From Hyaloperonospora brassicae (Eukaryota > Oomycota > Peronosporomycetes > Peronosporales > Peronosporaceae): a stretch of 64,000 nucleotides of DNA. The notes under the pieces were generated by a model, which made no database searches, was not told the DNA's origin, and saw nothing but the letters and a program-made list of their open reading frames with translations. The first letter of the stretch is position 1. Every line of letters begins with the position of its first letter. The stretch is from the NCBI GenBank assembly GCA_947650285.1, contig CANTFL010000990.1:1-64000 (forward strand), read 5' to 3'. Shown here piece after piece: positions 10,894 to 22,259 of the stretch. Both the position numbers and the translations under genes were made by a program.

Positions 10894-12066
10894 ATGAAGC
10901 AATCGGATGAAGAGGAGAGCCTTCTCTCTACGCGTAAACGCTTCGCCCATTTGAGTGACACCGAATGGGGTGCGGTAGAAAAAATGAGTTCTACCGTCGG
11001 CGAAACCGCCATTAGCGCCATGTTGGAGTCCCTTGACAGGGACCAACAACATGCCGCTATCGCCAAGTTCATTCAAAATGAACTTGTCGCCGAAAGGGAG
11101 AAAGTAGCCTTGCTATACCAGCAAGGCTCTCAACAGGCCGAGCAGTTGAGATAACTCGGTGCTCAACATACAGAGATGTTAAGACAGCAGCAATTCCATG
11201 CTGCTGTGGGCGGGACGGCACATGCGCGTCGTCCCGAGGTCATGAAAGTTGACATCTCCAAGTTCAGAGGAGTCGACCAAGACCCCCTGTTACTATGTTT
11301 CGTCGAACTAGATAGAGCCATAAAGGCACGTCGTATCGACGATGAGCAAATGAAACTCACATTTGCTCAATCCCACTTGGCAGGACGTGCCAATACTTGG
11401 GCCTTAGGGATCGAGATGAGCGACCCATATGCTTTCGTTTTGCTAGAGGCCTATAAGACCCGGCTCAAACAAACAATTGAACCGCCTCGGGCTGAGTTCA
11501 CGGCTCTATCTAGGCTCCTCGAACCCAAGCAAAGTAAGCGTGATGTGCACGTTTATGCTCAGCATTTACGACTCCTTGCTAGTAACATAACTGCTAACCC
11601 TGTACATGAACACACGTTGATTACTGTGTTCACGCAAGGGCTCACAGATGGTCCCCTCAAGAATTACCTGTTTTGCTTAGAGTTGAATACGCTTAAACAA
11701 GCAATCGCAGCAGCGGAACAGGAGGACTTTAGCATGAGACAGGCTCATGCTAGATCAAACTCTTATCGTCCACCTAGACGACAAGAGACCGGAGGTCCAG
11801 AACCAATGTAACTCTGTCATGTTGAGAGCGAGAGACCTCGCTCTTCAAACAACAAGCGATTGCAGAGGTGCAATCGCTGTCAGAAGTTGGGACACTACGC
11901 TTACGAGTGCAGTGCCCCACACCCAGTACCAAACAGTTCAAGCGAAACGAGCGAACGTTTGCTAAAAAGGACAATGGGCGTAGGTCCCACGCTGTTACGA
12001 AACCGCAACAGCGAAGAGGACCATAAAAAAATGGCCGGGGTCAGTAGGGGCGGAGCGCCCTACTGA
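10894..12066 (+). pseudogene. gag of element B (with zinc knuckle), interrupted
   Basis: One frame runs from ATG at 10894 to a stop at 12064-12066, with internal stops at 11152-11154 and 11809-11811. The middle part has the retrotransposon gag pattern (VDISKFRGVDQDPL, RANTWALGIEM, FTALSRLLEPKQSKRDV, HTLITVFTQGLTDG). The C-terminal part has a CCHC knuckle, CNRCQKLGHYAYEC, near 11863. Gag packages element RNA in virus-like particles; the knuckle binds RNA. Because all three blocks stay in one frame, the interruptions are simple nonsense changes. Confidence 0.9.
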
Positions 12067-12169
12067 TCCAGCAAACTCAAGAGAATTCGCAGATATCTTG
12101 ACGAAAGTTGCTCTGGATACGCAATTGCTGTGAGTCTCTGCACCTGGTGATGAGATATCACTCACCACC

Positions 12170-12924
12170 TTTAAGTTAGAAGTGACAAAAGATACATCAT
12201 TTAGTGCTCTGGTTGACTGTGGGGCGTCGCATAATTTTATTTGTCGCCAGTCACTGGTGAGGCGTGGGCTCAATTTCGTTGAGCGCGAGATCCCCCTAAC
12301 GAAGATTAAGGTGCGCCTTGCTACAGACGCATCGATAACCGTTGCGAAACGTGAAGTGGGATCCACTACACGTTATAGGGCTAACAGTACGATGATGCCT
12401 TCATCGTTCTGGATCTGGATGACAAATTTGATGTCATTCTGGGATCACCTTGGCTCAGAAGGTACGAGCTAAGGGTGAGCTGGCAGCATCGATCCGTGAA
12501 GATACCCGCCGCTTGCTTATCAGATGGACGTCGGGTAAACGTCATGGAGCGTCCACAAGCGTGTGGATGTACTGCGAGTGAGTGCGATGGCCTCACTTAC
12601 GGTGCGGTCGTACGCACGACTGCACAAGACCTCAGTGTAGCTGATCACTACACTGTGGAGCAAGCTTTCGGCGGCTGTACAGAAGTACAGGCAGAGCCGA
12701 AGGCCCTTCACTCGAATAAGTCGAGTGTACCGGGACATGGACGTATGACTAGCGGGCAACGTCCTGGAAAGAAAAATCCTGCTGCGACCAAAGGGCAACA
12801 TGAAAATCCTAGGTCGACTGGAGGGTCGACCGTAGAGGATCGGTTCCTGACTGTGGTTGCACAGCCACAGTCAGAAGACGTCGAGGAATTAAGTCCCCAA
12901 GTGCTAATGAAAGAAATTTACTAA
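12170..12924 (+). pseudogene. Retroelement aspartic protease of element B, frameshifted
   Basis: A retropepsin-like segment shows the catalytic motif LVDCGASHNFI at about 12209-12241, then (after a frame change near 12370-12390) DDKFDVILGSPWLRRYELRVSW, the usual second conserved block. A hydrophilic spacer continues to TAA at 12922-12924. The enzyme would cleave the gag-pol polyprotein. The frame change inactivates this copy. Confidence 0.85.
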
Positions 12925-13376
12925 AAGTCTCATGCTGAGGGATTAGGCTCTCTGCAACCTGTGCGAACAAGTTCCCAGGAAGTAACCGAGACGTTGAACG
13001 TCTTGGTAAATGACAGGTTTAGTAAAGACGCTAATACACTTGATCTGATTGTCCCTCCGAAGTTAACTTCGGAGATAACTCAATTGCCAACGCTTGACCA
13101 CAAACGTTTCTTGCGTGATCTGTGAAGTGGCAAGGTCAAATACTCATCAGGAGGATGAGTATGTGGGTGGTGAGGGATACATCAGCGACATAGAAAGTAC
13201 GATACAAAGAATAAGTGTTAGAAAAATCTTCGTGAAGTCGACTGCAAATTCTATTGATTTTGCTAGAAATCCGGAAGTTTAGCCCCTTCTAGTTCCGATC
13301 ATTTTTGACGGTCCTCTTCGTTATTCTGGTGTCGCAATAATGTAGGTGTAAGCTCTTAGGAATTTTTGGCCGCCAG

Positions 13377-14990
13377 ATGTTTGCTTTGAACATTCGTATA
13401 TCGGCATCAGTGTTTGCTGAGAACGAACGGGTTCTCAGCAGCTCATCGATGGAAGAAAGTGTCCTCGATGACAAGACTCGGATTGAGCGATACACGTCTC
13501 AATCCTGGGAGTCGCTTCAGGCAAATCCTTTATGGAAGGATTTGATCGATTTCAAGGATGTGTTTCCTGAAGCCGTACCATACGAGTTGCCTAAAGACAA
13601 AGGCACTCGACACGAGATCGAGCTCAAACCGGGCTCGAAGTACTGTGTCATGAAGCAGTGGCCACTGCCTCGTGAACAAGTACTAGCGATCGACAAGTTC
13701 TTTGCCGATCGCTTAGCAGCGGGCCATGTGAGGGAATCAACATCCCCTCACAGCTCTCCGACCTTCTGTGTGCGAAAGTCTACAGGATGATGGCGGATAG
13801 TGCACGCGTTCAACAAGTTGAATGCTGCAACGGTACCGGCTCAGACGCCGATACCGAGAAAGGACGTAATCATAGATGGTATGTCAAAGAGTACCATCTT
13901 TTCGTCCATGGATCTGATGGATGGGTTCTATCAGATCCTCATGCGTGAACGGTACATCCCGTACACAGCAGTAAGCACCCCCAGCGTTATGCTGTGGGAG
14001 TGGCTAGTGATGCCACAGGGGCTGAGCAATACCCCTGCAACGTTCAACAGATGTGTCACAAATCTGTTGATACCGGTGCGAGATTTCGCACCGAGTTACA
14101 TTGACGATGTGTTTGTCTATATACGGGTTGTGGACAGGAAGACGGACATTGAGGTTTATAGAACACACGTTCGTCAAGTTCTTTAACTTATGCGCAAGAA
14201 TAAGTTGTACGCCAATCTCAAGAAGGGTATCTTCGCTGCTAGCGGAATACCACTTCTTGGGTGCATCGTGGGTAAACACGGCGTACGCCCTGATCCCGAA
14301 AATATCAAGGCGATCACCGACTGGCCTATGCCAGTCGATGTCAAGGGACTTCGTAAGCTCCTTGGGCTAGCGTCGTGCTTGCACAAGTATTCGCGCAACT
14401 AAGCCGAGATGACTGTTCATCTTTCTTGGTTGCTCATGAAAAATGTGAAGTGGTCATGGAACGCTGACTTTCAGCGTATCTTTGAAGGTATCAAGCAAAT
14501 TTTGATGCAAACACCCAAACTGGCGATAGCAGATCAGGACTGGCCATTCCATGTGGTATGCGACGCCAGAGATTTCGCAATCGGCTGTGCGTTGATGCAA
14601 TTTGACACAGACGGCGTAGAGCGCGTCATCTATTATCAATCGCATTAGCTATAAGCAGCTGAGCGCAATTACCCAGTGCATGACAAGGAACTACTTGTTA
14701 TAAAGTACGCACTGGCCAAGTTTCGCGTCTATCTCTTTGGAGATAGACTTTTCATCGTCTATACGGACCATGCGTATCTAAGCCCGGCCGCAATCAGTCC
14801 CCAACTCTCGAAACGAACGGCGAGGTGGCTTTCTTTCTTCGCGGAGTATAACTTCTCCGTCGAGTATAAACCAGGACGACTAAACGTCGTCGCTGATGCG
14901 CTATCGCGCCGACCCGATTTCGAGCTGGGCACGCAATCCAACAATGGGGACAAGCCCACTGTTGCTGCACTTAAGATCAGTGTCCCGTAG
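13377..14990 (+). pseudogene. Reverse transcriptase and RNaseH of element B, interrupted
   Basis: A single frame carries RT and RNaseH with stops at 13788, 14184, 14400, 14646 and 14652. RT blocks: SSPTFCVRKSTG, DLMDGFYQI, MPQGLSNTPATFNR and the catalytic YIDD at 14098-14109. RNaseH blocks: VVCDARDFAIGCALMQ (first acidic residue), NYPVHDKELLVIKYAL and VYTDHAYL, then EYKPGRLNVVADALSRRPD. Order and spacing are those of Ty3/gypsy pol. Keeping one frame over 1.6 kb with only point nonsense changes suggests moderate age. Confidence 0.93.
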
Positions 14991-15052
14991 TCAACACTAC
15001 TTGACGACGTACAAAAGTGGAGAAATGCCTACGCAGAAGATGAGGATCTTCT

Positions 15053-17197
15053 ATGCTTGATGATTTTTTGGCAAATCCTTGTCGTAAATCTTTGAAAGAT
15101 TTACCGGCCTTTTACCGATCCTCTTCGAATCGATACACAACTCGCAACGGGTTGCTATACTATACGGCTGTTTCCGGCGACACACCCCGTGTCGTCGTCC
15201 CCACTCATAATAATTTGCGCTTACGCATCATGTATGAGTGTCACGATGCCCCTTCAGGTGGCCATCGTGGAAACGAAAAGACTTACCTTACGGTAAGTCG
15301 TGGATTTTACTGTCCCCTTTAGTATAAGTTTGTGCGCAAGTACATTCGTGCTTCCGAGGTTTGTCAGCAAGTAAAGACTAGTCCTTCTTCCCGTGCATCA
15401 TTACAGCCTCTTCTTGTCCCGGAAGAGTAATGGCAGTCCGTTTCCATGACCTTCGCCTTCGGGTTCTATGAAGACGCTCACAAGAATAATGGTATTCTTG
15501 TGTTTGTTGACCGGTTCATCAACATGGTTCATCTTGCTGCAGTTCCAGAGTTGATCAACGCTCACGGATGTGCGCGTGTCTTTATCGAAACGATATTCCG
15601 ACTTAATGGGTTACCCCGTGAACTCTTAACCGGCCGTGACCCTCGGTTCACGGCGGAGTTTTGGTATTCCGTGTTCCTATCACTCGGAACGCTGTTTGAA
15701 GATGTCAACATCTGACCATCCCAATACAGATGGCCAGACGGAACGTGCCAACCGCGTCCTCGAAGAGATCCTTCGAGGATACGTCCACTCAATCTCGAGC
15801 TGGAGCGAATTCCTACCTCTGGTGGAATTCGCCATCAATAATTCGGTGCATGCTTCAACTCATCACAAACCGTTCTTCGTGGATGGCGTAAGCCGTTCAC
15901 GTCTGTCCACCCTGTTAGAGTGTGACTCTTGGATAAGGGGGGAGGGACTCGCTCTATTAAAAACCCTTCTGGCTCTTGCTCATCACGTTCTGACGCAAAC
16001 GTCGTCACGTATGATGCCGATGTCGATCTAGTCGACATCGATGAAGGAGATTACCTCAATAATAGCGATCACGCTCTATTTGAACCAGATGATGATGATG
16101 CTGGTATTTTCAGCATCACCAAAGAATACTCCAGCGAGGACGAGGAAACCCTCGCTGATGAACAGAAAGAGGAAAACACTCTTTTTGCAGTTTGCACAAG
16201 GCGAACTGAACAAAACAAGGCCGAGTCAGCAGAAGGATTTCTGCTAACTCGCGAAGCAGTGGTCCGTTTTGTACAGGATTCCATCGCTCACGCGGTGGAC
16301 CAGCAGAAACAAAAAGCTGGCAAGAATGAGAGAGCAAATGTTTTTTCATTTACTGAAGGCGACTTAGTCCTACTATCTACGGTAAACTTACCTAGACACG
16401 TAGTAACCAATGTAGGCAGCAGTAAACTACTGCCCAAGTACATCGGCCCCTTTCGTGTGCTGCGCCGACAAGGCAACGCATACACGATCGAACTGCCACG
16501 TATGATGCGCACGCTTTCTACGTTGGAAGTGGGACGTCTCCGCCCGTACTGTCAGTATGAGCTCTCTTCTGATGATGAAAATAGCCCCCACGTTCGAGCA
16601 CACCTATTAGGTTCTTGCGCTCGCGCTTTAGACGATCAGTCTGGACGCGTAACGAAGGGACCTCTCCACGCAGTTCATAGATCGCTCTGCGAGCTGCCCC
16701 CAGTTCTTTGACGAGGGAGCGGACATCACGCTCAACCTGAAGTTAGGTGAGGGCGTAATCGGCACGATCCTTCGCCCGATCAGCCTCCCGATCCTTGCGG
16801 TGCTGCCGCACGGAATCGGCCAGATCGTAGCCCCTATCCCGCTCGTGCTACAAATACTCGCGCAATTGATCGATTGCGCTATCCATCTCGTTGTGGTTGA
16901 GATGGTGGGCAGAACGACTTGGAGGAGGGTTTTCCTCCTCATCCACATCCTTTGGTGGACTCACACGGTGGTCAACGCTTTCATGTGGAGCGTATCTTGA
17001 ACCACCGTGACGATTCAGGATCAAGGACGAGTTACCTCGTCCAGTGGCGGGTGTATCCACCCTCGTGGAACAGCTGGGAACCCCGATCCCAGTTGATGAT
17101 GGATGTTCCTGGTCTTGTCGACAGTACGATGAGACCCACCTTTTATAGGAGGACCGTCGGCGAACGAACGCCCGGAGCGTTCGTAAGGGGATTGTGA
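15053..17197 (+). pseudogene. Integrase and chromodomain of element B, frameshifted
   Basis: The zinc-binding start (HDAPSGGHRG, then a degraded Cys pair) and catalytic core are visible. The first catalytic Asp, normally in a MDF block, reads MTF (SMTFAFGFYEDA at about 15443), an Asp-to-Thr change. The second Asp is kept (GRDPRFTAEFW), and the Glu lies in GQTERANRVLEE near 15732 after a frameshift near 15690. Another frame change near 15900-15940 leads to the acidic region and the C-terminal GPFR motif (15929-16711). After a stop at 16709 the chromodomain follows in the same frame ([27 protein letters not shown], about 16985-17080). Confidence 0.9.
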
Positions 17198-18303
17198 ATT
17201 ATCAATCTCTCCGTACATGTCGGAAGAGAAACTCGCCCTCCGGTAGGGTTTTTCGGGAGAAAGGCCTCCCTAGGGGCGCGAACGGAGCTGTCTTCACAAC
17301 TTTGACAGGTCGCTTCCCACGAGAGGCAAGGTAAACCTGCCTTTCGAGGCAATCGGTGCAATTTACATCGAGCACCGGTGATGGACTTCTGTTCAAACTT
17401 ATTGCGAGCTGCAGTAAGTTTGTCCAGCCAAGTGTCACGGCCAACATTCTCAATGTTGCCGATGAAAGAATTCCACACCTGAGCCAACGAGAAATCGTCT
17501 CGCTTGTGATTACTGTGGTACCATCGATGCCTGAAAAAGACATCGATGTAAAATTTATGCTCAGTGAGATAATTCCTCGCACTGAGATCAAGTCCATGGA
17601 TCCTTGACAAGTCAAAAAGTGGGATTCGACAACTTTCAGTGGTATAACCATACCACTGTCTCAACTCGCTCAAGGTAGGCATCTATGGCTTGTTCTTAGG
17701 GGCAGATCGCAACGCGTTGCAATCTTGCTCCTCCTGCGTGGTGCCAACATGAGAGCTAGCACCGCCATCGCCGCAATACCTAGCGCTGATGCGGTTATGG
17801 CTACGATGACTCCGCGAATATTTATCGACAACCTCATGAGAATCTACGTCCTCATGTATTGCACTCGCCTAGTATAAATACGAGTGCGATAGGTTTGATC
17901 ACGGCGAAGACTTCATAGAATCGTCGGATGAACCAAACATCTCATGGCGCAAGTCTTTATCGAGACTGCCGCGAGGCGCAACATTATTCGTTTCCACAAC
18001 CGTACGGTCAGGTTTTGCGGACGGCTTCGAGTCGAAAGAATCCGAATCGCTCGAATAGACCATCTATATCTCGGGATCTTGGTCCATGGGACTACCACCC
18101 GCAGCCGAAGCTGCGGGTGAAGGATCTGCACATGGATAACCACGTGCTCCTGCAATTACGGGAGTTTCAGGCTGCTTACTGGCAGCAGCAGGTGACTTGA
18201 CACCTGCTGCTGAGTCTTGGACAGCTTGCCCTCCGGCTGAACGCATCCGTGAAGCCGCTTCAGTCGCGGCCTTGTTCGCGCATCGCATGGACGAACTTGT
18301 CAT
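17143..18303 (-). pseudogene. Antisense accessory ORF of element B, broken homologue of 522-2126
   Basis: The minus strand carries the counterpart of element A's antisense protein. The central domain is open from 17682 to 17143 with RIPLFDLSRIHGL, FYIDVFFRHRWYHSN, the TGAR motif and PCLSWEATCQSC. The Ala/Ser-rich N-terminus is open separately from ATG 18303 to 18064 (MTSSSMRCANKAATEAASR). The start codon sits 132 bp before the 3' LTR, as in element A (131 bp). The part opposite the chromodomain (about 16850-17060, ending QLREYL then a stop) is truncated relative to element A's coiled-coil tail. Frame breaks fit the age of this copy. Confidence 0.65.
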
Positions 18304-18435
18304 GCGATGAAAGGCTGAATGCGATGGGCAGTACCAGCAAGTTCTCCCTTTCTTTCAGATGGACCCAACGGTGGTCACTCTGTCACCAACCAATTCTATA
18401 ACTCACTGTAGTGGCTGGTGGTTAAGGGTGTGATG

Positions 18436-18881
18436 TGTAACGGGGTGAGCCCATTATATAAAATTGATATCTTTGCATCAATTTTTGAACATTATCTATT
18501 TACATGATGATCAATTGACATATCTCGTAAGAAGTAAGGTTGAAGGAATATTACCCCCGAGGGTAATATTTATTTGATGGGTTTCCCCACCTGATGGTTG
18601 ATGTTCACGGTACATCAACCAGATTAACCACCAATCTCTGCTGGACGCGCGCAATTGGATGTGAGCAAGAAAACCACATAGGAGATTGTAGTTTAATATA
18701 GTTAGCTCAAGACGAAAGATGGTTCATTAAAAACATAACTATATTAAATACAGCTCTACTTTTTCCCTTGGACAGAGCTTTCGAGTTCTGCCTACTTCGC
18801 TGCGCTTCCTCACGCCACGTGTACGTGACGTCGGGTGCACACAATCTTGTGTCGAATTGACACTTGGCGTGCCCCGTTACA
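18436..18881 (+). repeat. 3' LTR of element B (446 bp)
   Basis: Partner of 10398-10843, same length, ends TGTAACGGGG and CCCCGTTACA. Differences cluster at the two ends and near the AT-rich 18510-18530 stretch; the central 250 bp is almost unchanged. Confidence 0.95.
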
Positions 18882-21357
18882 CACTGTGGCAGAAAAGCTC
18901 ACAATGCTATCTGACATTTTAAAATAATGGGATTTATTAATAGCCTATGATTCGTCTACCCACCACCCATCCCCTTAACTAAATGTCAGGATACGGATTG
19001 CATTCAAAGGACAGCTCCACTCTTCCAAAGGCATTCTGAGGAAGAGATGTATAGAGACCTTGCAAATATGTTAATTTCTGTTTGCCCTATTTGGTCCTCG
19101 CGAATGATCGGAGTGGCCACCAACGGATATAGAAATATGACTAGCGGCAATTCTTGGCCTTGCAAGCAGGCTTGAGCGACACGTAGAAGTTGTCTTACTT
19201 CGCATTTGGTGTGGAGCCCATCATTTTGACTTAGTGATGCAACGGCTCGTTGAAAAATTGTTTGACGGTCGGTTTCTTATAAGTTTGAATGTACTCATTG
19301 TCTACCTTCGCCGGCAGCAAACTTTGATTTAAACGTTGAAGACAAAATGCCAGAACCTGAACTCTTCTCTATGTCTTTCTATGGGACGGACAGCGAAGTG
19401 GTTCTGCAGGCACAAGAATCATGTTCCTTCATAACTCGTAGCAAAGAAGACAGCTTGCAGTCCGTCACTGAGCCATTGGTTTTTCATCTATTGTTGTAAA
19501 GGTCTGATAAGAAGAGTCGATAATACCTTTAGGAAGCTGCAAGGAATGACAACTCTTGTTGGTGAGCAAGTAGAAGAGATGAAAGATCTCGCGGTCTCTA
19601 TCGTTCCAATGGGAGAGCTAGATGATACGGTTGACGTCTAGGATAATGAGTTTGAGGAAGTATGTTCAGTCGTGAACGACTTCGGATAGTATAACTACAT
19701 AGTATATGGCCGGTACAAAGAACGGCTATCTTCGATTCGGAAATTTGTTGAAGATTGAGGGTCTTTTATGACCGATGCTCTGAAGGATCCTGACAGTCAA
19801 GACGATGATGGGACCGTGGAGTGCAGGCGAGCATTCGTCTTTTAAGGCACGATGGCGGCAATGGTGCTGACCAGATACGTTTTATTGTGGCTGAGAAAAA
19901 TGTTAATAACCGGCTACCCACCGTCATTCCGCAGTATTCAGTGCTTCAACGCATTTCCAAATTTAACGTGATCTTTGCGGAATACAAGGAGAGTGTTTGG
20001 AGCTTGTACCGTGGAGTATGTCTGGAAGACGTAAAGGCAGAGTTCGGAAATCTCAAACAAGCAGAAGATACAGGAAGTGAAATAAGCGCTGATTTAGGAA
20101 ATGGATAAGAAAGAATAAAGGGAATGAAAGAAGAAGTGATGCAGGTGCAGCTAGAGAAGACATCGGTGATTTCTTTTTTATCCTTAAAAGAAAGCTAATC
20201 GACATGTGGCCTTAACATTTCCCTCACTCACTGACTTTGCTGGGAGCTTGGCTAGTGCCTTTGTAGCAACTTCTACAGCTAAGTCAGGATTATCGAATAC
20301 TAAGTGGGAAAAGGATTAATCGTACTGGCTTGAGAGACTCTTCTTGGACGGTATACTCTAGGCAAAAGAAATCTCAAAAACTGCAGAAAGGCAACAAGCT
20401 CGTCGTCGAACAATAAGACCTTCCTTTTTGCTGCTGGTAAAATAATGGAAGTCTGCATGATGAGTTGACCTCTTCATGGTTCGTACTACTATGCTGCTCT
20501 GCGCTACTAAACTTCACTACTTTCATCCTAATTGTTCTTCACTTATGTCTTCGAGGTGAGTATTAATTGATATGGTGGCTCGTTGCCTCTCCATCCGTCG
20601 GGTGTTGTGATAGGATGTAGTGGATGCTGCTGTTGGTCTTCACTTTGGTAGACGATGGTTTTGATGTTTGCAACAATGCTGGTGTTGCTGGGGGGAGCTT
20701 AACAAAGACTCCTTCTCATCACATACTTCTACCACCTGCCACTACTAAGGAGTACTACTGCTGGTAGTCGACCGCTACATGTTCTTCTTCTCCTCCTACC
20801 CAGATATCAACTGCTACAGCTGCCGCTGCTGCTTTTGCAGCAGGTCGGTCGTCCGATCCGCCGCACTCGCTCGGCTTTTTCTACTCATACTTTGTTCACT
20901 AAGCATAAACGATTGCACTGCTGTTGAATCCTTATAAGTAAACACAGAGGTACGTTATCCTGTACTTTACATTAGAAAGCTCGAATTGCTTGAATTTAAA
21001 GTTGGTCCGAACCCTATTTTAAGATATTTTTAGGTTTGGCGTAATCCTCGAATTTGACACGGCATGCGTATGATCAATCATATGTCGAGTATTATCTCCG
21101 AAGGTAATTTCTTAGCAACGAGATCTTAGGGTGTAATTGTTGAAATGTTTTAGCCATCGTAACATTTGCCATGACATTCAACCTATTGTCAATGTCATGC
21201 TTACGGGTTCAGTTCATCTCCTTTCTAATTTATCGCATGCAAGCATAGAAAAAAGCGATGTCGTCGGTATCGCCGTTTATTAAGCACGCATTGACCAGCA
21301 AAACCGGTAGCGACAAAGGAAATATCGGTGCTACTGATCCAGCACAGTACGACAAGC
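18882..21357. other. Intergenic region with decayed coding traces
   Basis: No intact gene. Protein-like fragments occur on the plus strand at about 19500-19620 (FRKLQGMTTLVGEQVEEM) and 19821-20108 (DQIRFIVAEKNVNNRLPTV, EYKESVWSLYRGVCLEDV), in different frames and separated by stops. They probably come from one decayed ORF, perhaps transposon-derived; I do not recognise it. The stretch 20450-20880 is a low-complexity CTG/CTAC-rich sequence. Confidence 0.45.
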
Positions 21358-22259
21358 ATGACCAGCTCCTCTGACGAAGACGATGGCGACTACGTCCCGG
21401 AAGGTCATTAGCAGCTGACCCACTATGACCGTTATCGATCCAGTGGTCCAACATTTGATGATGTACCTCACTCCGTGCAACAGCTGACGATGAGCAGGAA
21501 GAGGACGAAGACGCCTCCAACGCCGATGCTGTGTCGGACGCGCAGACCCGTGTCACAGCCGCCCTTCACATAGACAAACTCTGGGACGACATGAATGCGG
21601 ACACTGCAGTGTCGAAGAAAGCAGCGGACATGACGGCAAAGGTCCGTTGGTCCGATTGGCGCTTGGAGCAATGTTTCGCTTGTGACATTGACGATGTTGT
21701 TGTGGTTGCAGCTGCTTGGTGGCTTGACAAAGAAGACGAGAAGCTCGAGTACCCGACTGAAGAGGAAGAAGTACGCTGTACGTGAATTCTCAATGCCAGT
21801 GCTAAGCGTCGACGTAAAGAAGTCGCGAAAAGATATGGCGGAGGGGATGTTGACGCAAAAGATGGAACGAGTGGTCAAATTTGCTGGGAAGGAGTACAGC
21901 GTCTCTACGACTGCTCTACCAGCAAAGGGTGAGAAGAAAGGCTTGGATCGAATGTTTGATGCGCTGAACGAGCCAAAGCAAGTGTCTACGATCGAAAAGT
22001 CGTCGTTTGATTGGAACAAGTATAAGGAGAAGGAAGGTATTGAAGAGGAGCTGACGCAATACACGAAGGACGGGTACGGACTGAATGTGGTGTTGTAATT
22101 TGAGTTTCGCTGACCAGGATCGATGTGTGTGGATGTTCCTGCAGCTACATTGAGAAGCAAGAGTTCTTGCAGCGGCTGGATGTAAGACGCTTCGAGATAG
22201 AGAGAGCCGAGCGAGACAAGCAGCGCAAGCTTCAGCAACAGCAGGACCCTAGATCGTAA
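21358..22259 (+). CDS. BCNT-domain protein (CFDP1/Swc5-like), four exons
   Basis: Manual model: exons 21358-21403, 21484-21641, 21712-22073 and 22145-22259, encoding 226 aa. Introns are 80, 70 and 71 bp with GT...AG ends and matching phases. The N-terminus is the acidic type expected (MTSSSDEDDGDYVPEADDE). The C-terminal BCNT domain (about 145-215) includes GLDRMFDALNEPKQVSTIEK, SSFDWNKYKEKEGIEEEL and, across the last intron, DGYIEKQEFLQRLDVRRFE. In yeast and animals this family (Swc5, CFDP1) is a subunit of the SWR1/SRCAP complex that deposits histone H2A.Z, so a nuclear chromatin role is likely. The second intron is the least certain border. Confidence 0.85.

Larger units (their letters stand above)
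10398..18881 (+). mobile_element. Ty3/gypsy retrotransposon B, full length, inactive
   Basis: An 8,484-bp element bounded by two 446-bp LTRs that differ at about 18 positions by my count (about 96% identity). Flanking 5-mers are TACTG (10393-10397) and CACTG (18882-18886), an imperfect target duplication. Internal order is PBS, gag with zinc knuckle, protease, reverse transcriptase, RNaseH, integrase, chromodomain, then an antisense ORF region before the 3' LTR: the Ty3/gypsy order with an accessory 3' region. Every coding part carries stops or frameshifts, and the first integrase catalytic Asp is replaced, so the copy is dead. It inserted long enough ago for its LTRs to diverge, yet its hairpin-rich texture is still obvious. 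Confidence 0.95.

Noticed and set aside
21468..22238. 256-codon minus-strand ORF
   Set aside because: It lies opposite the spliced BCNT gene, has no motifs, and is explained as a shadow of that gene.
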